Assembly: GCA_001599595.1 (NCBI GenBank)
Contig: BCHH01000007.1
Location: 798,391 to 862,390, forward strand
Direction: 5' to 3'
Origin: Beverwykella pulmonaria
Lineage: Eukaryota; Ascomycota; Dothideomycetes; Pleosporales; Melanommataceae
Length of the DNA stretch: 64,000 nt
In this document: one piece after another, positions 46,860 through 58,218 of the stretch
How positions within the stretch are numbered: position 1 is the first letter of the stretch
Layout: each line of letters opens with the position of its first letter
The notes under the pieces: model-generated
The model's database searches: none
What the model was told of the DNA's origin: nothing
What the model saw: only the letters and a program-made list of their open reading frames with translations
Position numbers and translations under genes: made by a program

Positions 46860-48455
46860 TCACTCCATCATTTTCCTCTCCCCCAACCCCGGCACTGGCA
46901 CTAACCTCGACCCCGCCGTCCCCCCCGGAACCATCGTCCTCGAATCCGCCCCCAACTTATCAACCGTCCACACAAACCTCACACCGCTCTCGAACACATC
47001 TCCCAACCCCCTCATCTTCTCCACACCCTCAGCATGCCATTCCTGAATCCCACTCGGAACCCCAATAACGACTTCTTTCAGGTTCGGAAAATCTTTGGGC
47101 GCCTGTGACGCGAGTTGGTGCAGCCCGTTTGCGATGCCCCGGAATGTGTATGTGATGCGGAGACGCGCGACGGTGGGGGGTAGAAAGGAGACGAGCCGGG
47201 TTGAGGTGTCAGGGTCTTGGGCGCGATAGATAGAGCGGCAGTCTAGTGAGATGTCGACGAGAACCAGGAAGGTTGAGAGGGAGGAGATGGGGTCGTAGTC
47301 CACGGTTGGTGGGCCGTATATATCTCTGCGCTTGTCGTCGGACTCAGAGAGTTCGCGTTCCTCGCCCCAGTCATTTAGGGCGTGGATGGAGTGTGGGAGG
47401 TAGGCAAGGTAGAGGCGTTTTAGAGTATTTCTTAGTGGCCGGAGGAGGGTGTTAAGGGAGAAGTCGTAAGTCGTCATGTCATCCCAGTAATATTCTAGGT
47501 CTTCTAGGCCTGGAAATTTTTTGTGGAAGTATTCTTCTGCATCCTCTAGGCCCCAGGTAAGGGCCCAAATAAAGTTAAAGGCACTAACTGTGCTTAGACT
47601 GTCAATTACTAGTTTACGCAGTCGTAAGAGGCCAAGGGTTTCGCAGCTAATAGAGACGTTTCTTTCTTTTGAGTTGTACCCTGAGTAGTGCGTTGACCAA
47701 CCGCCGCCATCGCATGCGTACAACGTCTCTATGTTCAGCGCGGCGCAGAAAAAGTCAGCCAACTCTTTAATGTTGTAATCGTTTGAGGCTCTTATTAGGC
47801 CTACTGTCTTAAGAGAGGGAAAAGTAATTAGCGGAGGGAGAATCAAGTTACTGCTGTCGTGTAGATCGCCAAAGCATCCAGCATCCGACTGGGCGAGGAG
47901 TAGTGTGTGGACGCGGGGCAGGCACTGGAGACCAACTAGAAGGAGTTCATCATAATCTAGAGGTGTTTCTGCTGTGCAGTTCCTCTTTTTCAATCTCCAA
48001 GGTAGCAGGTTCTTCTCAGTCGCGACGTTTAGGAGGAAGTCCATAACATCTGACTGCCCCTCATATCCCGATTCTGGTGTCTTGCTATACCATCTGGCCC
48101 TGTGTGGAATGATCTGCAAGGTTTTGACGCGCACAGTCAAATCTGGACGTAGCACGATCGTACGCAGGAATTGAGGCAGAAAGTCGTATTCCCATGGTGG
48201 TCCATGAATCAACTGGCTGGGCGACCATCGCTTCCTTCCTTTCTCGAGATTTCCTGTCGCGTAGTAATGGTAGAGGATTGGTTGCGCGACATTGCACAGT
48301 ACCTTGGACGTGCGACATAGATATGCCAATGTCTTCTTGTCTCGAACTACCTCAGTCACGTCTGCGTTGACAAAATGGCCTGGGTTTTGACAGTGGAAGC
48401 AAAGCTCGGTAAAGATGAGAATGAGGACATCTTCATAGACTTGATCCAGGTGCAT
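46860..48455 (-). CDS. F-box-like protein with LRR-like tail
   Basis: Single exon, 531 aa. The first in-frame ATG is at 48455 (MHLDQVYEDVLILIF). The open frame extends further upstream without an ATG. The N-terminal 60 residues fit an F-box (VYEDVLILIFTEL, then TLAYLCRTSKVLCNVAQPILYHYY). The rest looks like irregular leucine-rich repeats (LQCLPRVHTLLL, FPSLKTVGLI, LRLRKLVIDSLS, FPGLEDLEYYW, LRNTLKRLYLAYLP, FPNLKEVVIG). F-box proteins recruit substrates to SCF ubiquitin ligases; the target is unknown. This gene class is large and variable in filamentous ascomycetes. The gene is flanked by two same-orientation copies of one LTR-like repeat. Confidence 0.75.
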   Translation of the reverse strand: MHLDQVYEDVLILIFTELCFHCQNPGHFVNADVTEVVRDKKTLAYLCRTSKVLCNVAQPILYHYYATGNLEKGRKRWSPSQLIHGPPWEYDFLPQFLRTIVLRPDLTVRVKTLQIIPHRARWYSKTPESGYEGQSDVMDFLLNVATEKNLLPWRLKKRNCTAETPLDYDELLLVGLQCLPRVHTLLLAQSDAGCFGDLHDSSNLILPPLITFPSLKTVGLIRASNDYNIKELADFFCAALNIETLYACDGGGWSTHYSGYNSKERNVSISCETLGLLRLRKLVIDSLSTVSAFNFIWALTWGLEDAEEYFHKKFPGLEDLEYYWDDMTTYDFSLNTLLRPLRNTLKRLYLAYLPHSIHALNDWGEERELSESDDKRRDIYGPPTVDYDPISSLSTFLVLVDISLDCRSIYRAQDPDTSTRLVSFLPPTVARLRITYTFRGIANGLHQLASQAPKDFPNLKEVVIGVPSGIQEWHAEGVEKMRGLGDVFESGVRFVWTVDKLGADSRTMVPGGTAGSRLVPVPGLGERKMME

Positions 48456-48637
48456 GGCGGTGGTTGTGCCAAAACTGGATTTTAACCAATGATACTGTGG
48501 TACAATCTGCCAGGTAGTGGCCAGGAAATTTTTGCTTCCAAATGGTGTGCAGCTGGAAAGAACGATGAGTGCCAAGTTGAAGCGGTCTTCGTAAGTATGT
48601 GTCGTGATGTGACGAAGTAGATAGAGAGAGTGACAAT

Positions 48638-48775
48638 TGTTGTATTGATTCTACGGAGGCGCTACCGAAGAAATATCTAGAGTCTTACCAGGCACGGCAG
48701 GAGCCTGCCAAGGTAGTCATAACAAACATGGAAGTGAGTCATATGAGCAAACATCATGTGACCCACCGGCCGACA
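48638..48775 (-). mobile_element. LTR-like repeat, second family, right copy
   Basis: 138 bp; on the minus strand it starts TGTCGGCCGG and ends CAATACAACA, so it has LTR-type ends. The flanking 5-bp sequences differ, so no target duplication is seen. It lies 183 bp upstream of the F-box gene start. Confidence 0.6.
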
Positions 48776-49453
48776 GTATGAACTAAGGGGGTTCATCTTG
48801 CTGGCTTACTGACAATGAAAAGACCGTTTTTATCGGCCAGGTCGCAACTAGATACAGAGGAAGCGAGCTGTGGTGTTGAATTCTCCTCTCGGATGATAAA
48901 TGAGTGTTCAGCGTCATGGACGATGACAGTCGCATCTTGACCCAGTGTATGCCTCGTTGGCGGTAGCAAGGGTAAGCCATCATTATGCAGTCTCGATGCA
49001 ACGCTGCCTACTCACAGCGTTGTATTGGGATGACAACATGTTCTGCACAGGGTGCTCAAGCAGTAACGTGCAGTGAATTATGGAGATCATCACAGAAAAG
49101 CTGGTCTTCATTATGCAAACGAGAAGACTCGCCGACCCTAGTTAACATTAGTGCAGCTCAGGTAGCAAAGGATGCTCGCAGTGGGATTCTAGATTGACAA
49201 TTCGGGTATCAAGTCTACGCTATATCGTAAGATCTCAACTCAGCAACGAAAGCTAGCCAACACGCGAACCACGTTACAACACCAGCTCCCAAATCACCTA
49301 AGCAGGCCAAATCTAAAACACGCCCGCCAACTACAATTCCATACTCAATTGCGGCAAACATCGTGCCATGGCCGTTTCGTCATCTATGTGGTCATGCGAA
49401 TAGCCTGCCCCTGCTTTTTTTTTTTTGGAAGGGGGGGGGAACTTCCGCTCATC
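48776..49453. other. Intergenic with homopolymer runs
   Basis: No gene seen. Long T and G runs at about 49418-49440 lie just beyond the MATE gene stop codon. Confidence 0.5.
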
Positions 49454-51604
49454 TCAACCCATGGTGTTCCGTCTATGCGCATCCTCGACCGCCCTATCCC
49501 AGCTCGTTCGGTAGATGAAAGTTCCCTCAATGGCAGCAACAATACCGAGCGCAACCGCCGGTCCCTGTAAACGTCAGTTCCATTCTCACTTTCATAGAAA
49601 AGTCAAATAAATGTAGGGACAAACTTACACTCCACAATCCATACAACCCCCAGCCAGCGCCAAACCCGGTCCCAAAGCTAATGGGTAGCCCGACAACATA
49701 GTATGCAAATAGCCCCACATAGCCGCCAATCTCCTGTCTACCCAGACCCCTCAGAATCCCATTGCAATTACACGACAGCGCATCAAAAAGTTGGAACGCG
49801 GCACAAAGCGGGAGTAGCTTGGCGACTAAATCGATGACCTCTTCGTCTGGGGTGAAGAGTCGGGGGATGTAGTTCCGGAGAAGAGAGAGGAGCAAAAGGT
49901 TGAAGATTCCGACGCCGATGGCGAAGACCATGGCGACTTTTGCCGCCGTCTTGGCCGGGAGGGCGAGCGTGGCGCCGATGAGGTTCGCGATGCGGGTTGA
50001 CGCTGCGACGCTCATTGGGAAGGGGATCTGGAAGGTTATACCAGTAATAGACCCAAGAACACTTTGCGCAGCCAGCGGAGTAGGACCAAGCCAGCTCGCA
50101 GACAGCGTGAGGATCTCGAAAGCCATGAATTCGGCGAGGACCATGACGAGGCCTGGCAGAGCGAGCTTGATCATTGGCATCCAATTCTTTAGCGCTTTAC
50201 GGTCGAAGCCGCCCCAGCACTGGTAGCCGTCGACGAAGCGGACGTAGAGGAAGAGGAGGATGGGCATGAGGGTTTCGGTTATGGACACTGCGATGGGGGC
50301 TCCGATGAAGCCCCACTTGAGTTGCCAGACGAAGAGGTAATTCATCAGTGCGTTCAGCGGGGCACAGATGAGGAGGATATACATTGTCGCGCTGAACAGA
50401 CCTTGGGCTTGCAGATAACGTTTTCCGGCTTCGAAAGTGGCATATCCTGGGGCGCCCACGATGAGAACCTTTAGGTAGAGGCCAGCCAGGCGAGCTGTTT
50501 CTTGCTCGGGGACGATGAGCGAGAGGAGTTGGGTTCCAAAGGCCCAGATTATGGCGATGGGAATGGTGATGAGCCAGAGGAAGTAGAGCATACGCTGGAG
50601 CTGGAGACCGACGAGATGGAGACGCCCGGAGCCGTAAGCTTGAGAGCAGAGCGTGTCAAGGGATGTGGCTAGACCGGCGTATACTGCGTAGCCGGTGATG
50701 GATGCAGTCACTGATGGATTGTCAGTGCTTTGTTTCTTTGTATGCAGAAGTACATGTTCTCTAGCGTCCAAAAGAAGAAGAAGAAAAAAAAGGTGCGAGA
50801 CGTACTGCTAGCCAAACTCACAGCTCCAAGCTCAGCTTTCCCAATGTGTCCAACCGTGAAGATACTCGCCACAGGGAGCGAATACTGAAGCAGAAAAGTC
50901 AAAATCAGCGGCGCAGAAGACTTGGTCAAAACCTTGGCTTCCCGCTGCCAGGTCGTGGTGATCTTCCCCGCGGCAACCGCCTCATTCCACGTCTTGTTAA
51001 TCGTCTTTGGGGTATCTAGCCCTCCGTACGGCAGATCGGGATTCCCACGCAGCAGGGCGGTCCGCTCATCAGGCAGCAATGCTTGATCAATAGCTGATTC
51101 TTCATCCGCGGCACTCCTCACTTTCCTCAGCGCAGAAAGAGAAAGCCTCTTTGCCAAATTCGCAGCATTCGCGCCCTCGCTGCCTCGGCGGGGGTGCTTT
51201 GGCGGCAGGAGATGGTTATCACGGAGCAAGCTCCGCTCCTCCTCTCTAACCGCCTCACGCTCCCTCTTGCTCAGATAACTATGATGCCTTCTCAACGACG
51301 AGTCACGGGTACCGTGCTCAGGCACGCTCGACGAGAAAATGGCTGAAGACCGGGCTCCTGGGTTGACGTACGAGGGCCGCCGGTACGAATTTATCATGGA
51401 GAATTGGCGGACGGTCGAGCTATCAGACTCGGTGTCTTCGCCGGAGCTTGACGAGACTTCTTCGTCCTCTGAAGAATCCTCTTCCAGATCTTGCGCAATG
51501 GCCTCCTCTGCAATTTGTTCTGATGCAGATAGATGTTCCATTTGTGAGGCTAGGATCGACACAAAGCCGTTGGAGGGTCCGGTTGGCGTCGGCGGCTGGG
51601 CCAT
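49454..51604 (-). CDS. MATE-family efflux transporter
   Basis: Model: complement(49454-49564, 49629-50710, 50806-51604); 1992 nt, 663 aa, GT..AG introns of 95 and 64 bp. The first intron carries a long T/C-rich tract. Residues 1-215 are a Ser/Glu-rich cytosolic tail (DSSEDEEVSSSSGEDTESDSS). About 12 membrane helices follow. MATE landmarks are FLLQYSLPVASIFTVGHIG (helix 1), ATSLDTLCSQAYGSG, FEAGKRYLQAQG, and the second-half MSVAASTRIANLIGA and DALSCNCNGILRGLGRQEIG. The protein ends GTFIYRTSWDRAVEDA. The family exports drugs, metabolites or organic cations using an ion gradient at the plasma or vacuole membrane. The substrate cannot be told. Confidence 0.92.
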
Positions 51605-52404
51605 CGTGTCCGCGGGGTCAATTGGCTGCAAGATAGTTGCACGGACAGTCTCAAACGGGCAGGGAACTGTTTGCCAAAGGGAAGGTAGATGTGTGAAAGT
51701 GAGGTAAAGCGGAGAAAAGCAGCACCGGTGCAATTGGCCTCTTAAAAGATACGGAAGTGGGGGGGTGACTGTTGATCCGTTCACGGAAATCTTTCTCTGG
51801 CGGTGCGGGACGCACCGATGCGGCAATCGCACGCGAATGCGAATTGAAGCTTAGCTTTGGAGGCCTAGCTCGACGCCCTTTTCCACGGCTCCCACGTCAT
51901 AACCAGTGACTCACCCACTATCATAGGCTGGCAGTGGCGACGCAACCTGTTCGCAGGTGTTCGTCGCCATGTTGCTGTGAGAGAGTCAATCACCACTTGG
52001 TTCGCAGGGGGGCGTACCACGATCGTCGTTGAAAAGCACCCAAGGCAAGCCAACATGGAGCCGCGCCCTTTTGTTTTCAAACGCAATGCAGTCCAAACGA
52101 TCGGGAAGGGCGAGCTGCAGCTTGGAAGGTGGCTTCATGGGCAACGACAAAAGAACTGCATATCCCCAGAAATCGAGAGCGACCGGTGTTAAGTGGAGAA
52201 GACTAACTAGGACATGCAGGCGTTGGGTCGGGGTTTTCCGGCGGTGAGGTGGTGGTTGGGAATTTCGCGTAGTATGGAAAATGTGGGACCATGGTCTGTT
52301 CGTGGGGATGCACGAGAGCAGAGCATCGACCAGGAAAACATGCTTAGGAAATTGAGATGGGAATGATGATCCAATGCTTCGCTTGTACAAGTACTCGCGC
52401 ACCC
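51605..52404. other. Intergenic, MATE promoter and 3' UTR of the PQ-loop gene
   Basis: 800 bp with short motif-free ORFs only. Confidence 0.5.
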
Positions 52405-53468
52405 TCAAGGCTCAGAATGCCCTGCATTCGCCCTTCCATTGCCCAACAGAGGTGTCTGCTCATCGTGGCCCTCATCCAGCGTCCCATTCCCATCCGCGCT
52501 CCCCAGCTCAGCCCCATTCCGGCCCTTCGCAGCCTTCGCCGCCTTTCTGTCCCTCCACAAGAACCCTAGACTCATAACTAGCAAGCACCCCTGCAGTAAC
52601 CCCGTAAAGATGAACAACCCCCAGGCGCTCCAACCCCCCGGGCCAAGCCTAACCGCTAAACTCGCCGCAAACACGAAGCTGCCCGGCGTCTGAATGCACA
52701 TCATTGGCACCGACAGACTCCCCGTTTCCTGCAGCTTCCATGTCATCAGGATCTGCGGGAAGTACTGGATGGCTGCGAGCAGAGCCCCGAGGAGTCCGAG
52801 GAAGTTGGCCCAGCCCCGCAGGTGCGAAGGCGCAGCGTAGACGAAGACGATGGAGCCGAGGAACGTGAAGACGAAGAAGGCGAGGGAGCCGGAGAGCACG
52901 AGGACCGCCTCTTTCCAGGTGGGCATGTGCTCGTCGTCATCCACCTCAGCTTCGGTGGGGCGCGGGAAGAAGATGAGGAAGAGGAGCATTCTACCGCACG
53001 CGTTATGTCAGCAGCCGTTCATCCATGGCTTCTTGTCGCTCTCGCGCTCGAGTTGGTGTGACGTGTTCGGAGAAGAGTCTTACATAAAGAAAAAGCACGT
53101 CCACTGTATCCCAATCTGCGCAACCCCCAACAACGCCGCCGCACACGCAAATGGTCCAATCTCCCGACAGCACCCCATATCCCTCGTGCTCTCCGGCAGC
53201 GTCAAAATATTCGCGATGCTCGCCGTAGCCGACACGGTGCCTAGGAGCACAAACATGGGGCTGAGACCCCGCGATGACCGCCGCGAGATAATCTTGTGGT
53301 GTTGCGGGAGGTACGACACGAGGATGCCTACGAGGATGAAGCTGTGGCAGCGGCGGTTAGTGGTGCAGAAGGGAAGAGGGAAAGGGGGATGGCGCACACT
53401 GAGACGGAGAAGTTGACAATATCGGGCTGCGCGAGCTCCGCGCAGCGGTCGAGGGCGGAGGAGAGCAT
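52405..53468 (-). CDS. PQ-loop repeat membrane protein
   Basis: Model: complement(52405-52990, 53084-53341, 53398-53468); 915 nt, 304 aa. Exon 1 uses the donor that leaves two bases, restoring frame into FILVGILVSYLPQHHKI. Two PQ-loops are visible: ILVSYLPQHHKI in the first half and AIQYFPQILMTWK in the second. Six to seven hydrophobic helices surround them. The family includes lysosomal or vacuolar amino-acid exporters and related carriers. The C-terminal tail is hydrophilic with GHDEQTPLLG, a possible acidic dileucine-type vacuolar sorting signal. The substrate is unknown. It is on the same strand as its neighbours, with no sign of functional linkage. Confidence 0.85.
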
Positions 53469-53602
53469 GGTTGCGGGTTGTGGTGTTGAGTGTTGGAATG
53501 AGAGAGGTGAAGCTTTGATGATTGAACTGCCTCGCGTGTGACGTCTAACCGCGGCTTGCGAAACAGCCAATCAAAGGCCGTTGTGAAACACACCGAAGTA
53601 TA

Positions 53603-53675
53603 AGCATAAATTCAGTTGCTTGTTTAATGTCTTTTGTTGGAACGATCAGCATAAATTCCGTTGCTTGTTTAATGT
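53603..53675. repeat. Short direct repeat (28 bp, offset 45 bp)
   Basis: AGCATAAATTCAGTTGCTTG and following bases recur 45 bp later with one base changed, in the gap between the PQ-loop and PEX12 genes. Confidence 0.85.
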
Positions 53676-53811
53676 GGATAGGATGATAGTGCTTTGCTAA
53701 CAACAGTTCACGCCGGGCAGTACGTGAACATGATATATCTAAGCTCTATCCTAAAATGCTATTCCGTGCCCGTTCTCCTACACAATGTCGTACTCGTACA
53801 TCCAATGGCCT

Positions 53812-55212
53812 CTACACAACAACTCTCCGAAGCACCTCCGTCCCCCCCAGAATCCTTCTCGCCGTCACTGCATCCCTCCCCTTCCCACTCTCCCACCGCC
53901 CTTCCCGACTCCCTTCTTCCCTACCCCAGCCCTCGTCCTCCTCTTCTCCGTCTTCATTCTTGAAACCCGCCGTGCCCTCCATAAAAGCAACCTGACGATC
54001 ATGTGTACCTTCCACCCACCGATGGATACAGGTATAGCAATATACGTATCCAGTGGGCGCGGCTGTCGGAGTGGTGATCGGGAGAGTACATATAGGGCAC
54101 AGACGGGAGTTGGGTGGTGTGGGAACGGTGAGGATAGGTAGAAGCGTCTTGGAAGATATGGGGGGATCGGGTCTCTGGATCTTCTCCGATGACGATGAAG
54201 AGGGGCGCTTCACGTCTGCCGTTGAGTCTTCCATCTTTGCTTTCGAGGGTGGCGCTTGTCGAATCGAAGGAGGGAGGACAGGAGGTGGTAGTTCGATATT
54301 CTCAGCAGCTTTGCGGGACAGCTGGCGCGCAAAATCAGACGCATGCCACCATTCTAAGAACTTGAGCGCGAAGATACTAGTGGGCAGTAGTATCCTCATC
54401 GATCCCAACAACCGCGGGGTTACACTCCTTGCCATGTTCCTTGGTGAGAACATACTGCCTCCTTCTCCCGGTCTCGCAGGCCCAACCTTCTTCGGCTGCG
54501 CCGCAAGCTCTATCGCCTTATAATCCGCCTGCCCTAGCCTTCGTAGCCTCGTCCCAATGAGCCAGAGAAACGGGGAGTGGTATTTCGATCCGTCGAAGAG
54601 GTACGCCATATTGAAAACCAGCATTGAGAAATAGTACGCCGCGTTCACGCTCGGGTATACATTCCGTAAGAACCACTTGTAGTAGAACATCAGCCTCTCT
54701 TTTATCCCCGCGCCTGCTCTCAGTCCGTCCCGATCGCGATTGTAGCCCGGTCCGAGGATGTTCGCATGCGCCGCGTGGACGTCGTAACCCTCGTCCAGCT
54801 TCCGCTTCAGCCACGGTATGCCCACGAGCACCGCCAGATTCCTCCATATATCCCCATCTCCCAGCTTCGTCGCCTCTCTTACGCTATCGCTCGCGCCCAG
54901 TTGTGCACGCGCAATCTCCCCGCCCTTGACCCTCAGAACACGCGCGCGTTTCAGGCCGTAGAAATTTTCGGTGAAGGACCCGCCGTATGTTTTTAGGAAG
55001 TGTCGCTCCACCAGCAGCATAAGAAGCGCGTAGACTTCATCGAACGAGTTCAGGACAGGTAAGAGGTAGCGTGGGTATCGGTACGTGGAGATGGCGAGGA
55101 GGTAGCGGAGGGACGGCGGGAGGAGGCTGGCGAGCTGTTGTTCGGAGAGGACTTCGAAGAGCGAGGGTTTGAGGTCGTCTATGCCATTCTGGAGACTCGG
55201 TAGGAACTCCAT
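53812..55212 (-). CDS. PEX12: Peroxisome assembly protein PEX12
   Basis: Single exon, 466 aa. PEX12 is one of three RING peroxins in the peroxisomal membrane that ubiquitinate the import receptor PEX5 for recycling. The start MEFLPSLQNGIDDLKPSLFEVL is typical of the family, as are RYLLAISTYRYPRYL, ERHFLKTYGGSFTENFYGLKR and the membrane segments around RNVYPSVNAAYYFSMLVFNMAYLF. The degenerate RING begins near residue 372 (CPICTLPI, then YCYTCIHRWV), lacking some zinc ligands as expected for PEX12. A Ser/Pro-rich linker precedes it. The C-terminal extension after the RING is Glu/Gly/Arg-rich and may be lineage-specific. The gene is intact. Confidence 0.95.
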   Translation of the reverse strand: MEFLPSLQNGIDDLKPSLFEVLSEQQLASLLPPSLRYLLAISTYRYPRYLLPVLNSFDEVYALLMLLVERHFLKTYGGSFTENFYGLKRARVLRVKGGEIARAQLGASDSVREATKLGDGDIWRNLAVLVGIPWLKRKLDEGYDVHAAHANILGPGYNRDRDGLRAGAGIKERLMFYYKWFLRNVYPSVNAAYYFSMLVFNMAYLFDGSKYHSPFLWLIGTRLRRLGQADYKAIELAAQPKKVGPARPGEGGSMFSPRNMARSVTPRLLGSMRILLPTSIFALKFLEWWHASDFARQLSRKAAENIELPPPVLPPSIRQAPPSKAKMEDSTADVKRPSSSSSEKIQRPDPPISSKTLLPILTVPTPPNSRLCPICTLPITTPTAAPTGYVYCYTCIHRWVEGTHDRQVAFMEGTAGFKNEDGEEEDEGWGREEGSREGRWESGKGRDAVTARRILGGTEVLRRVVV

Positions 55213-56031
55213 TGTTGTGTGTTGATGTGATGCTGGAACAAACTACGTGCTGTTGTGGATGTTAGGGTTGGAGAGGTTCTGCCGAGGTCTTCCCCTTAGG
55301 GATCTAGCTCCGTCGGCAATTTGCACCAAAGTCATGCTTGTCCGTCCGGTTATCCCCCTCCACCTCAGCCTCGACTCTTCTCTAAAGCACCAGACACAAT
55401 TATATATATTTTTCTAATCCGAATACTATACAACTCAACCATAGGCAAAATTTTCTTTCTTTGCTGCTCATGCTCTTGTTCATGACCTTTGCAACGGTGT
55501 ATCGTGGGAAGCCGATCATCCCCGCCTTCGATTACATTTGTAGAGAAAATGGAGAACTTGACACTGAAGCCCAGGAGCATGAATTGCATACAACCCGTAT
55601 ACAGCCTAGTCCGTGCAGTAGCATGCATGGCTGCATGTCTTTCTAAGGTTATCAACATTGTTCCCATCTGTATGCGGAGTCAGTGTCATAATGTATTGAC
55701 GAAAATGGAACCTGAACACTTGCACCCAATTGAGTTTTAAAGTGACACTTCGAACTTGTCTGAACGAGATTCTACTACCGGTAGCTCTGCCTCGCTAGCA
55801 CTGCCTCGTTAGCATGGCCCACTTCAATCGAACAGGTTAACTCCGCATTTCCTATTCCGACCTTTACTGTCTACATCTACGATTCTTATTGGCCTGCGCC
55901 AACAGCCCGAGCCGCATTCGTGGCCATCTCCCCAAACCTCCTCTTTCGCCTGCAATTCCTCATCAGCCAAGAAAGAACTCGTCTCTCTTGAAGCTAGCGA
56001 CATTCGAGCGCTCTTATCGACTTCAGTAACG
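55213..56031. other. Intergenic
   Basis: PEX12 promoter, then DNA with short motif-free ORFs leading into the HET pseudogene. No gene seen. Confidence 0.5.
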
Positions 56032-57029
56032 ATGCATCTGATCAATATCGACACCATGCTCCTCGAAAAGTTCTTTGGGAATCATATCCCACCATATGCC
56101 ATCCTTTCACACACCTGGGGTAAAAATCATGAAGGAGTATATTTCAACAAAATGGGAACCACGAGTGCGCTTGAAAAGGCTGGATATAAAAAGATCGAAT
56201 ATCTTTGTCAGCAAGCTGCGAAACAGGGACTCAGTTGGACCTGGTGATACAAGTTGCATCGACAAGTCGAGCAGCGCCGAGCTGTTGGAGCCAATAAATT
56301 CCATGTTTCAATGGTATCAGAATGCATATGTCTACTATGAATACCTACCAGACGTATTATCCGTTGAAGATTGTCAGAATACCATGGGTCAGGTTAGCAG
56401 AAGCTGATGGTTCACGAGAGGATGGACGCTACAAGAGCTTATTGCGCCAGAGAGGGTTTACTTTTTTACAGTCGAGACTAGGATTTTTTAGGAGACAAGA
56501 TTTCTCTTACAAATTAGCTTTGCGATATCACAGAGGTCAATTTTGGTGCCCTGAGCTGGCCTTAGACATTACTAAGCTACAGCATTGCCACGCAAATGTC
56601 CTGGGCATCCAGCAGAATAGCAACACAGATTGAAGATCAGACCTACTGCATGCTTGGAATCCTTAGTGTCTATATACCCCTTTTGTATGGCGGAGAGCAG
56701 AATGCCTTCCAAAGATTGCAAGAAGAGTTAATATCTCTAACTATATTCGCACATTCTAAGCCAAAGGTTCTTGAGGAATGTCCTCAAGAGTTCTCTACCA
56801 GACACGATCTTACTATCTTAAAAAAAGCATTTCCGCGCTGTACTCTATCACAAACACAGGCTTACACATTCATATGCGCGTCTTGAAACTTGACATAGAT
56901 GCAGGAAATACCCATAACCAAGGAGTATTAGCTTTAGGTATATTGAACTATTGTCATAACAATGACACAAGCCGAAATGGGTACCTCGCTTTACTGTTGG
57001 AAATTACCAAAATGAACGGGACATATTGA
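56032..57029 (+). pseudogene. HET-domain protein pseudogene
   Basis: The first 71 codons read as a HET-domain start (HLINIDTMLLEKFF, then PPYAILSHTWG, then GYKKIEYLCQQA). A small frame break at about 56245 follows the SWTW motif. The next frame carries CIDKSSSAELLEPINSMFQWY, then an in-frame TGA at about 56404, directly followed by WFTRGWTLQELIAPERVYFF. Further stops and frame shifts precede ASSRIATQIEDQTYCMLGILSVYIPLLYG and the decayed tail. HET proteins trigger vegetative incompatibility cell death. This copy has at least two frame breaks and several stops, so it is dead. The downstream partner domain, if any, is no longer recognisable. Confidence 0.88.
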
Positions 57030-58218
57030 AAAGTTCCCATTCCGCTTCAATGGGTAGAGGGTGACCGGGCTACTTGCTGCGGAATATCGGACCATCTTCA
57101 TCTAGCTATGAGTCATTTAGATTTCTAGAATGACGTTGTTAGAGGATTACGAGCGCTTCATAAAAAGACACAAAAATGTGCTCATCTCCTAATGGGCATC
57201 TGGCATTAATACTTAAGGTAAACGAGCCAATTCCGCCTTCAAATACTCGATATATTTCAAACTCCTACGTCGTAAAATTAAACAATGATCTATTGAACTA
57301 ACGTTATGGCATACATACAAACAATATAAATAAGAAAGGCTTTCCTATTAGGATACTGTTAAAACAGAAGCAGGTGTTCTCCTGTAGAAGATATAAAGAA
57401 TAGGACATTAAGCAAATAATACAAGATGGAAAATAGGATTAGATAACCTCTGTTGCTTGTATTCGCGCAGATAGCTCTTCTCTTACGCCTGATTGATTTA
57501 TTAAGCAGCTAGCAGAAATGTTTAAGACACGTAGTTACACGATTTTGATCCTGCTACATATAAGGCGTTCTTTGCTTCCTTATTAAGTAGGTAGATAAAC
57601 AATAATATAGGATTGCAATAGCTTAACAAAACATTTAACCACAAGACAAAAAAGAAGGCGCTGTGGAGCCCATACGATTTACACTATCCACACTATCTCC
57701 GAAGAGAATATACTCCCTAAGAGCAAGAATTAGGATGCGGTCTGGACTAGTTATAAGTGTAGTATGTGCTAGTCTATCCAGGGAAATAATAACAAGGGAT
57801 AACGTTTACAAGCGAACTTTAGGATAAAAGATGTGAAAAAAATCGTACGTGGATAGGAAAGTGGAAGAGAAAACTTGAGGAAACAAATGCCATACTATAG
57901 ATCTACAGCGCAGCAAAAGCGCATAGATCAATAGGCAAGGAGCTAAGAACGAGAAACCACAGCCGAGCTAGCCGATCTAGCAAAGGGGCCCTGCGGAAAG
58001 TTTTTGCTCTGAGCCTTCACATGCACTTCAATAAAAGCCACATAATTTGCGCCCCTCCAATCCGCCTAGCACAGAGCAATCGTATTCGCCACACCTTCGT
58101 CAACATAACAGAGTCTACCCCGAGCTGCTAAACCGAGTGTTGTGGGCTCAGTGACTTCCTCAAGTATATCGTCCTAGAATCCTTCTTGGATTTATTCTTA
58201 CTCTACGACGAAAGGTAC
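57030..58218. other. AT-rich decayed DNA
   Basis: Dense stops in all frames. It probably contains decayed remains of the HET gene tail and repeats. Nothing assignable. Confidence 0.4.

Noticed and set aside
35568..55212. Secondary-metabolite cluster built around the P450 and the MATE transporter
   Set aside because: No backbone synthase, regulator or tailoring partners; the interleaved genes are housekeeping (RPO41, PEX12) and the P450 resembles a catabolic CYP504.
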